Part shown: piece after piece, positions 55,300-64,000 of the stretch
How positions within the stretch are numbered: position 1 is the stretch's first letter
Layout: each line of letters begins with the position of its first letter
Origin: Cladopsammia gracilis
Taxonomy: Eukaryota; Cnidaria; Anthozoa; Scleractinia; Dendrophylliidae
Assembly (NCBI GenBank): GCA_022457155.1
Contig: JAJGOT010000204.1
Span: 1,007,501 to 1,071,500 of the forward strand
DNA: 64,000 nt
Reading direction: 5' to 3'
The notes under the pieces: generated by a model
Databases searched by the model: none
Told to the model about the DNA's origin: nothing
Seen by the model: only the letters and a program-made list of their open reading frames with translations
Position numbers and translations under genes: made by a program

Positions 55300-57220
55300 T
55301 CTGAAGACTCAATATATAAAATATCCTAGGTATGTCCTATGTATCTCTATGTATCTTTACTGTGCTTAATTAATTCCAGTATTGTAAAGACGAAAATGGC
55401 GCGGTATAAAGTTATTACTATTAATGAATTATTAAAACTAGAATAAGAAGAAGCCAACTAGAGTAAGTGCTAATTGGCGTTCATCGTCCAGGAATGTAGT
55501 GACAAGCCAAGTTGAACGTCTCGAGTGAGAAGCCACGCAGTGAAGACCATCCCTCTCTGCTCAAGTCTGCAGTTTCCATGTCCTTCCCGCTATCCCTTCT
55601 GAATATTGGACTTTACTGTCCTCCAAGCCCATAGGTGGAAACACATCATGTGCTCAACGCGTTAGTCGACGAAAGACTTAATATATGATTTCTAAAAGAA
55701 TATCAACCACACAAAGTTGGGTGAAATTTGTGTTTCTTTTTCCTGTAAGTTGGCCTAAATAACGCAGCTGGGATTTTTGCAGGAATTCACAGTGGTCGAC
55801 AGTTTGTCGGCATGGAAAAGAGTGGAGACATTCATTTAGTGACAAAATAAGATAATAAGACCATTTCCAGACAAGACATACCAATAAACAGCTCTTTGTT
55901 ACTGCGAAAAAAGTTCTTCTTCGCTGCATGTTCTTGAGAGAAAACGAAAGAGCTTTACTATAACAAGTACGTACGTATATAAACACCGTCATATAAACAC
56001 CCCTCTCCATTTAACGCCAGTCTGTAAAATTCAGTGAAATTATAAAGTTCAGTACAGTTACATTTTATTTAACGTCTCCTTTCTATGGAAAATAAACTCC
56101 CTATCACGATTACACGCCTCTCTTGAATAAAATAAAATGCCCCTTCTAACGGATCAAATTTAATAAATCCCGCAGACATTTTATTCTCTTTATTTGAGCC
56201 CGACGGTAACATAGTTCAGCATGGAGCCGGCCTAATCTGCGCACAGAAATCTCATTTTTCTTTTTTTTGTCGAGAATGCGCCGTAGCGCAGACGTCCCTT
56301 ATCCGAAAAAAAGTAAATAGCAGACGTCTACGCAAAGGCTAGTGAAATGAAACTGAATGTAAGTGTAATTTTTATGAGAGTGCTGAGAAGAGTAAAACCC
56401 TTACAAATCCCTCTAGGGTGCACGCCCTTGAACAGTCCTTCAAAAACTCATTAATAATTCATGAGCATATCAGCCAATTACACGACGCAAATCGATCACG
56501 TGTATGAGCCTTTATACCTGGTAATCTACGGTCATTATGAAAAGCCTGGTGGCGGCTTTGATTTCAGTCACAGGGGAGTTCGGGGCTGAATGGGCAAACA
56601 ATGTAATTATCGCTGAATTTTTAATGAGAATGATTTTAAAATGACCGTGATATTTATATTAAGATCACACGTAATCTTTATATAAAGATTACTGATATGG
56701 GTAGTAATTGTTTAGGATTCTTAGTACAACAAATGGTGACTTTAATATTTTTGTGCAGTACTGTTTTACGAAATCTGGTCTTTCGCCATTCTATTTGGAA
56801 TTTTCTCGACAAAATAAACAACCAACAGTTTAACAAGTGAGCCGTTATTTGAATGACACCAGCGCCCTCGTGTAAATTGCCAGGTAAGCGACTGGTTCGC
56901 AGATGCAAGCTGCTTATTTCTACTCGTACTCTACCTCTGAAAAAAAAATTGTCAGCCGTTTTATCTACCGTACCTGACAACTTTAGTATAGCATTTTTCA
57001 GTAGATGTTTTCCCTCGAACTATAAAATCCCAAAACTTTCGACAGGAGCCGGGAAGCAATGGTCACTTCGTCGAAGACGTGGCACATGTGTTGTATGCTA
57101 ATCAGTCTAGTCTACTTGTTTTTCTCGTATGCTAATTTCCTCTTTGCACAAAAGCGCAATTGTTTTAATTCCGAAGGGAGACGCTTTTGAAAGAATGTTT
57201 TTGAAGCCGTTCAAAAAACT
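55300..57220. other. Intergenic stretch upstream of gene G
   Basis: No convincing exon. Expected to hold the gene G promoter on the - strand; none recognised. Confidence 0.35.
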
Positions 57221-57228
57221 CGCAGCAC

Positions 57229-57289
57229 GTGTATTATCAGGTGTAAAAACTCTCGGCTTCGCCTCGAGTTTTTAAACCTGATAATACAC
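57229..57289. repeat. Hairpin GTGTATTATCAGG...CCTGATAATACAC
   Basis: Imperfect 24-bp arms including AAAACTC / GAGTTTT, with centre GGCTTCGCC. Short palindromic element. Confidence 0.7.
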
Positions 57290-57639
57290 TACTGCTCGTT
57301 TTTTAAACTATACATAAAAGTCTTAGGGTGATTCCCTAGTATCGCATCACGCATCACTACGGCGCATAATATCTTGCGTCATTTGCGCTTGCACGAGCGC
57401 GGGCGCATTCCGAAGCAATAGGGTTTCCTTTGAGGATTCAGTTCTGAGTAAATAAGTGGTTGTTTTCTCCTAAACGAGCATTGTGACCTATCTTTTTTAT
57501 TTCATGTATTTGAAGAAACTACTGCTCTCCATAATGTATCCAAATTTGAGAATTTTTCATGAAAAATATTCTCATGAAATCACTTTTACAATCTATTTTT
57601 TAGCATTTCACTAAGAGCGTGCAGATGCTGAAAATGCTC

Positions 57640-57935
57640 TATTATTTCATTTGTTTCTCTTTTTCGGCAACTTTAAGGCTTTTCACGAAAGGCTTTTGAC
57701 ATCGTTCTGCTATTATAAGAAAAATTATACTAATATTTCATTTCTAATAATAACTATATTTCACTATTTTATTCATTTTCTCTTAATTCTAAACTTTCTA
57801 ATTGTAAAAAATTATAACTTTCTCCGTGTACTTCTCTTTAATCTGCCCGCCCAGAATAGCCTTTGCTAAACGCGGGCAGCTAAAATATAACTGTGTTTCT
57901 GAAAATAAAGACTTGTTGTTGTTGTTGTTATTTTC
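57640..57935 (+). mobile_element. LINE-like 3' tail with (TTG)n
   Basis: GAAAATAAAGACTTGTTGTTG follows a hairpin-forming CCCGCCCAGAATAG...GCGGGC segment, a layout resembling the tail at about 2576-2720. No ORF remains. Confidence 0.5.
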
Positions 57936-58323
57936 TGGAGATAATGGTTGCTTTCGCTCAAGGTATACGAGAGTTACGCGGCTCTCATATATTATATTGT
58001 TTACGTGAAGGTTAGGCATGGTCTAGTGGAATGCGTCCTTGTTAAATGACACACTTAACTAAGTCCATAACATCCCATTCGATTCTACCTTGCCTAATGG
58101 GATACAAAGAAATCGTTAGCACATCTTTAAGAAAACAGTAGTGGAAGTTATCCATGTGCACAGTGTGATCGCTTTACTTAAACGGAAGCCACTTGGATCG
58201 TTATATTTTTCCACTTGTAGCCTTCCAAGCAATTTCTGAACGTCTAACACTAAGTATGTCTCTTGGTATGTCCTATAAAATAAGTATAAGATACCAGCAG
58301 CAAATTTGTATTATTTTATTTAC

Positions 58324-58444
58324 CAGTAGAAACACAATCTTCAATGTACGTTGCCAAGTTCCCTTCCCTGTCTTCAAAAAGCATCGCTTCTCTGGGCCTG
58401 CGAAAAAGCGTAGCACTATCAAAATCTGTTGTCTGGGATTCAAC
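58324..58444 (-). CDS. Orphan exon candidate
   Basis: Acceptor TTTTGATTTATAG, donor ACTG/GTAAAT. The best frame (phase 0 to 1) reads VESQTTDFDSATLFRRPREA, MLFEDREGNLATYIEDCVST. It does not join in phase to gene E exon 2, so its gene is unknown. Confidence 0.3.
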
Positions 58445-58560
58445 CTATAAATCAAAATCCCTTAAAATAAATGCATGGTGGCCAAAACCATAAATCAAAG
58501 GCTTCTACGAGTCATCTCGGACCCTTCCCTCTCCTACGTGTTTTTTTTCCACCGACTCCC

Positions 58561-58756
58561 CTAGTGTGCTAGGGTGCTAGTGTGCTAGCGTGCTAGTGAG
58601 CTAGTGTGCTAACGTGCTAGCGTGCTAGCGTGCTAGCGTGCTAGCGTGCTAGCGTGCTAGCGTGCTAGCGTGCTAGCGTGCTAGCGTGCTAGTGTGCTAG
58701 TGTGCTAGCGTGCTAGCGTGCTAGTGTGCTAGTATGCTAGCGTGCTAGAGTGCTAG
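58561..58756 (+). repeat. GTGCTAGC octamer tandem array
   Basis: About 24 copies of the 8-mer GTGCTAGC with variants (GTGCTAGT, GAGCTAGT). Each unit contains CTAG and the array centre contains the NheI-like palindrome GCTAGC. Confidence 0.95.
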
Positions 58757-58898
58757 TTGCACAATTGAGACAATGGAAATCATATAGAAATAAGCCTTTT
58801 CTAATGTAGCCATATTTTGTTGTGTGCTGTGAATGGCCGGCAGAAATTACATACTTAACTGTTAAAACAAATATTGTTAATATATTAAAAATGTTTAC

Positions 58899-59077
58899 TT
58901 ACAGATGGAACCTTTTCTTCGCTCTAATAAACTTGTGCAACACGTCTTTCCTGTATTTCACGTGAATGCGTCTCTTGAGGGCGTCGGAAGTTTCCTTTTT
59001 CATATGCAAGTTACGGTTCACTATAAATTTCACTTGACGACACTTAAAACCTGCAGGGTCATGGTTATGGTAATGAT
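58899..59077 (-). CDS. Gene E exon 2 (basic C-terminus)
   Basis: 58 codons plus TAA; one Cys; starts with further His residues, which supports joining to exon 1. Confidence 0.65.
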
Positions 59078-60470
59078 CTATAAGAAAACAACGAAACCTG
59101 TCAGCAATTAAAACTGTAAACTGTAAGCCTCTTTAAATACTAAGAGAACAATTTTAATCAAAGTAAATGATTGCTGGTTTTAAAACAGCATCTATGCCTA
59201 CTAGACGTTGGACAAAATAATGTTTTTTGTCAGTACCGCGCAATTTCCATCAAACACAAGACACGTTTTGAATTGAATACCTCTCTAGTCTCCTACGCAA
59301 TGTTGACCGTTATTGGGGTCGCACGCAAAGTCACTTTTCCCCACTTAAAGTGCCCCTATGATCAAATTTTTCATTTTCATTTTTTTTACATTTTCGTATA
59401 CAATTAGACTTTCTTACTCATCTTGCCAAATTTCAATCCATTACGAACATCAGAAGTCATTTTATTTTAACACTTATTTCCGAGAATTTACGGCCGCCAT
59501 TAATCAACCTTGTTCCAAGGCTTGGTTGCGAATGGGCCGGAGAAAGTGACGTCAAAGACTCAAACATACCTCACGGGTTGAAATTATAATAACGATAAGT
59601 ATTGAAAACCACACGAAAAGCAACAAAAACTTTGAACTTGTTCTTCGTGCAATTTTCGATGAAAACCAAAAATTTGATCATAGGGGCACTTTAATACCGT
59701 TCATACCAGCAGCGAATTCAGAGCTGCTAATAGGGTTACGTTGCCCAGGGCACCAACAAGGAGGGGACCCAAAGAATGTTTGGCCCTTCTGGCGTTACAA
59801 ATGCTTTACAAATAAGAAGTAGCAGCTGGCCTTCTCAGGCCCCTAACCTGAATTTGTTACTGCCTCTGAGTAAAATCAGAAACCCATTATTCTTTATCAA
59901 CGGGTTTCCTCCCTTTACTCGATCCTTTGTAATTTAAAAGTAACTAGTATATAGATGCCATTTTTCTATAACATTTAATTAACAGTACTGATACGTCAGG
60001 TCTTTTTAAACAACCGATATAATAACTTTAGGAAGTTTAACACATATAACAATCATTGGATCTTAATTTTAAAGTTTGCTATAATTTAAACAGTTACATG
60101 GATATAACACAATGCAGGTCACACTTGACACTGAATAAACGAATAAAAGGCAAATAACGCTTAAGTTGTAATTTCCTTCTAACTACACATTCCACCAACC
60201 TTTGAAATGTAAGTGACGATGTAAGTGACCTACATGTAAGCGACTTTCATGTAAGTGACCATGTAAGTTACCATGTAAGTGACCATGGTGGTGCGCCACC
60301 TTTTTGTGGCTCCTCTGGTGAATCAAGTGCTTTTCATTAAAAAAGTAGTGTACATGCTTGTGGTGAGATTCCTTTTGTTTGTTTCTTGTTTCGTGAATGT
60401 GTTTACCATCAACAACGCTTATGACTAAAACAAGGGAAACAAAGACGCTAACCGTGTGATAGCACCTCAT
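58899..60470 (-). CDS. Gene E: secreted histidine-rich protein with basic C-terminus
   Basis: Two exons, 149 residues. Exon 1 (60470-60200) encodes the signal peptide MRCYHTVSVFVSLVLVISVV and a region where about one residue in three is His, with a repeating G-H-L-H pattern (HHHGHLHGNLHGHLHESRLH). The donor AAAG/GTTGGT is phase 1. Exon 2 (59077-58899) follows TTTTCTTATAG and continues HYHNHDPAGFKC, then a Lys/Arg-rich helix-like stretch ending AKKRFHL-stop. The stop overlaps a perfect donor (CT/GTAAGT), so a third exon cannot be excluded. Without splicing, exon 1 would stop 5 codons after the donor (GWWNV), a possible isoform. Such His content suggests binding of Zn, Cu or Ni, pH-dependent behaviour or antimicrobial action; none is shown. 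The intron carries a MITE. Confidence 0.75.
59349..59690. mobile_element. MITE AGTGCCCCTATGATCAAATTTT with TTAA flanks, in gene E intron
   Basis: AGTGCCCCTATGATCAAATT and AATTTGATCATAGGGGCACT are inverse ends flanked by TTAA at 59345-59348 and 59691-59694. Confidence 0.8.
60200..60470 (-). CDS. Gene E exon 1 (signal peptide, His-rich repeats)
   Basis: 90 codons plus one base. The DNA shows matching ATGTAAGTGAC repeats on the + strand, so the HLH repeats arose by short tandem duplication. Confidence 0.78.
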
Positions 60471-61759
60471 GGTTTTGAATAACAATGAAAGAAGACCAAA
60501 GTTTTGCCCTGCAATAGTGCCTAACTCATACGGACACTGTAAGTTTCAGGAACACTTAACTTTGTATCTTACTGACAAACTTTAACACGCGCCTGGCTCT
60601 TGATTTTAAAAATTTGGAATTGTTGAATTGATGGAGCTTTTGACCTACAATTAATAATCAATAATGTTTTAAGCTCCAGTTATGAATAAGTAATGTTCGG
60701 ATTGTTCTAATAAAATTTGTTTTATTTCTTATCAAAAGTAAATATAAATGTACGTGAATTAAGGTAACACATTGTCATCCTTAAGCTTTGCAAAAGGGAA
60801 ACTAAATCAGCAAACTATGTTACAGCTCACATTTCTTTCTTTGATTAACCTTCGTGAAGGAATAGCAGAATACAAGCAAAATGGGCGTGTCTCGTTATCA
60901 AATTCTCCGGGTACCAGGCCTTTGCGATAAAAAGTTTGAACGGATTGGTGGAACGTCGGAGATACATGTTATACAGTCTTTTTAGATAAACGAAATACTC
61001 CGCGAGCTCTGATTTGATAAAAAGAAAATTCATACACCATAACTACAGTAGATAAAGGGATAGAAAATTGTTTTGAGTGTTTATTTGATAAAATCAAGGG
61101 CTCCTATGAGCCAACTCGTGAATAAGAGAATACGGTTCCAGCCCCCCCCCCCCACCCCTGTCCGAGACGTTTTGCTTCACCGACCCCCCACTCCCTGCGT
61201 CTAACCTCCACCCACCCCTCCCTCCAACGCCGTCCTCATGGGTAAGGAAGGTGACTATTATATATCGCGGGATTAATGTTAACAGCCGATCGACCGATCG
61301 AGGGAAATTATGCCCCACTACTATAAGTCGTTAAACGGCCCTCCGAGGATAGGCGGGTACAAAAGCATGAACGTCGTATAGGCGTCGACTCACTTGTGAA
61401 AGGAATCAATCACGGCTTTGTTTTTGCAGACCATCGTGACTGGGGTACCCGTGGAGCCTGGAGCCGAGTCGTCTTTCGTTAGAAATTAACTCCACCCCTT
61501 TATCCGATTTTGTCAAGGGCTTGTCGAGAAATTTATAAATAGAACATTGAGTGTCACAGGAAGAAGGAAGGGGATAAAGATTATCATCTCTCTGGAACAA
61601 ACGTTCCCCAAAAGTTTTTGATTAAATCTTACCCTTTGCGATAAAAAGACTTTTGTCATAAACCTCGACATACATTTAGCATCGTGCTGTACGTGAAAGA
61701 TTTATTCTGCCATGAGCATACTTAAATCTATTCAGTATGAGGGTATTGGTTCCAACATT

Positions 61760-62100
61760 GTGCAGCTTGACCTCATAATTAACGTCCTCAGAGTTTCTTC
61801 ATAGGGGATATTTTTATGAAGGGTTCGCTTTTGGCTAATATAATTGCCTGTTGCTTATTTATTTATTTACTTATTTATTTATTTATTTTCAGGTACCCCC
61901 TTTGACACACCTCAAAATTTTCAGACACCCCCATTTTCTCCTCATCCCCCCCCAATAATTTTTTGTGAATGCTCCTTAAGCCGACATGATAGTGTGTTGC
62001 ATCTTACTCGTGCTTCCAAACTTGTGCAATTTTACCTCATAATTAATAACGTCCTCAGAGGTTCTTCATGGGGATAAGCCGACATGATAAGTGCCCTGCA
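61760..62100 (+). repeat. Interleaved direct duplications
   Basis: CCTCATAATTAACGTCCTCAGAG (about 61771) recurs as CCTCATAATTAATAACGTCCTC (about 62035), and AAGCCGACATGATAGTG recurs at about 62077. A segment of about 100-270 bp has been duplicated, with a (TTTA)n run (61855-61890) between. Confidence 0.6.
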
Positions 62101-62109
62101 TCTTACTGA

Positions 62110-64000
62110 GTTGGCTCAGTGTAAACTGTTTACTATACTTTCATGTTAAGTAGATGAAAATATATATTAAGTTGATGAAAGATGTTTAATGTTATTATCC
62201 AATAGCCTATAGGAACGATAAACACTAGACAGATAAAATAGGCATTAAGACGAACTAAGTGACATGACTAAATTCCTTTCGAGAAAAATTATCAGTGCAA
62301 GACCAAGCTGTATTCGAGAACTAACACTGTCCTCAACAGACGCAATCTACTTTGTAGCTTTGTCTTTTAACCTTCTTTATACTATAGGGGCTTTCAGGTT
62401 TGTGAAAATACGAACTAATGATCTCTGGTCTGGCAAGGTATTTTTTTTTTGTATTTTATAAGGTATTTGCTAAGTCAGTATTTTGTAAGTCGACCTTTAA
62501 CTATATCCTAACGTCCACAAAATGTTTTCTATCTCATCGCCAGAAATCAGGGACATTGGAGCAGCGAATTTTCGTGCGTCTTACACTGCGATGTCGCTTC
62601 ATTGGTATACACCGCTGTGCCACCCTACGGGCTCAAATTCGTTTGGTGCGGCTTCGGTGCGACAAAAATGGTTGTGTTAAATAAAGCGTATTTAGGCCCA
62701 TATAGAAACCACTGACCGAAATAATTCGCTCGCAGTTGAAAACAACAAGACTTTAGCTTTTGAATGAGGGATTTGCAGCAAAATTTGGAGCATTCTGTGC
62801 CCAAATATCGCAGTTCGAAGACAGCGAACTTCAAGACTTTAGCGTGGACTGTTGGTGGAAATGATTTTTACAGCTCTGAACGATTTTTGAAAGCAAAAAG
62901 CAGGGCGAAGGAACCATCGTAGAAAGTGAGAATGCGATGATCGTCAGTTCAGTCGGTGCTTCTTCTCGGACGATTGCGGCAAGTTGGCTACCCCCATCAC
63001 TTTACGAACTATGGTGCCTCGAAATCCCGTTTTGAGTGAAAATCGGCATTAATGGCTTCTAAAATAGAGAGCATTGTATGAGCGAAGCTTCGGAAATATG
63101 TTTTGTTGAAAAGCAGGGCCAGTAACAATTGTGGGAAAAATCAAGCTTACAAAAACACTTGAAAAGATGTTCATAAATTTACCCGGAATGCGGCAAATAT
63201 TCCAGGTAAGCTAAAAGCCAGCCAATTTGATTTTGTTTTATTTCTGCCATACAAAGCGTTCTAGTGTTTGGCGGCCATATTGCCACTGAAACTCGCGCAC
63301 GCGCGGTGAACATGTCCGCTATTTCTGGCGATGATTAAGCCAGAATAAAGTGAACAACAAGTAAAAAATACTTTTTAATTAACAAAGACCTCAGTTTTTC
63401 TATTGTGGATCAAGAATATAAAAAGAAGAAAAAAAAATTCGAAATTCGACATGATAAAAAAAGAGGGCTTATTAATTTAACCAATGTTTTAAGTTGCATG
63501 TCATAACATAAAACTTTCGTTCATTTAACATTCTTCAAAGAGCTAGGATCGAGCTGACTTGCGTTTGCAATATACCTTATGAAAATCGGGCAAAAAATAA
63601 CTGTAAATACACAGCCAACAAACTCTAACAGAGTAGTATAACACCGATCAACCGTCAATTTATTCAGGGATATTTATTAGACATATATATTGATGCTTAT
63701 GGCACTATATATGGTTCTTTGCTGCCTGGACATTATTGATTGTGAACGTGTGAGCATTACAAAAATTACCCTTGAATCTTGGACGAGAAACGCGATATCA
63801 AAATGTGGCTGCATGCAACTGAAGGAATGATTCCGTGGGGCTCATTTCATTAGAATATTGTGGCTAGAAAAAATGCATTCAGATCATGTAAACTTCCATC
63901 ATAATGTTTGGTAACTAGAAAACTAAATTCCGTGAATGCTTACAGAGCTACTGAAAAGTGTTTGGATTACTACGTGGTTCCTCGTTGTTCATCCATCTTC
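62110..64000. other. Non-coding right end
   Basis: AT-rich; open frames at 62264-62461 and 62418-62684 show no known motif or splice context. Nothing recognised. Confidence 0.35.

Noticed and set aside
56678..56980. Minus-strand ORF of 100 residues with a TTTTTTCAG acceptor
   Set aside because: No signal peptide, no conserved motif and no in-phase partner exon; probably chance.

Overview
This looks like nuclear DNA from an animal, most likely an anthozoan cnidarian such as a coral or anemone (inference). It is AT-rich, genes are split by GT-AG introns, there are no operons, and most of the sequence is transposon debris: MITEs, foldback elements, LINE, SINE and Penelope fragments, and a Ty3/gypsy LTR element. 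The organism assignment rests on overall character and was not tested against any database.

Left part (about 2.9-13 kb, + strand): the 3' eight coding exons of a pentameric Cys-loop ligand-gated ion channel of the GABA-A/glycine (anion) class. It has loop-A WTPD, a Cys-13-Cys loop, M1-M4 and a Pro-Ala-Arg selectivity filter. Exon phases join perfectly. The signal-peptide exon is not visible and probably lies left of the window. Its introns are packed with inverted-repeat transposons, including a 1.65 kb palindrome flanked by TTAA.

Middle and right part (14.5-60.5 kb): all recognisable host genes are on the - strand and encode small secreted proteins. Genes A (14573-14962), B (22149-23655) and C (26735-27708) are a dispersed paralogue family. 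Each has a signal peptide starting directly after a CAG splice site, a furin-type basic site, then a proline-rich core ending PLPRP. Gene D (31927-35234) has a signal peptide, a two-Cys domain and a long Glu/Asn-rich acidic tail. Gene G (47195-55272) has a signal-peptide exon followed by at least nine small exons; every internal exon has a length divisible by three and is phase 1-1, resembling schistosome micro-exon genes. Gene E (58899-60470) is a secreted, extremely histidine-rich protein with a basic C-terminal exon.

Mobile DNA: a nearly complete Ty3/gypsy retrotransposon (42302-47132) with 153-bp LTRs that differ at one site, TATAG target duplications and a gag-pol ORF cut inside integrase by a tRNA-derived SINE. 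It sits about 60 bp past the stop codon of gene G, in antisense. Other elements are a Penelope-like C-terminus split by a hairpin element with hammerhead-like cores, CR1/L2-like LINE ends, two tRNA-headed SINEs, a Harbinger-like element with a Myb-like ORF, and several MITE families with two to five copies here.

Gene models are read from splice consensus, phase continuity and family motifs only; no transcript data were available.
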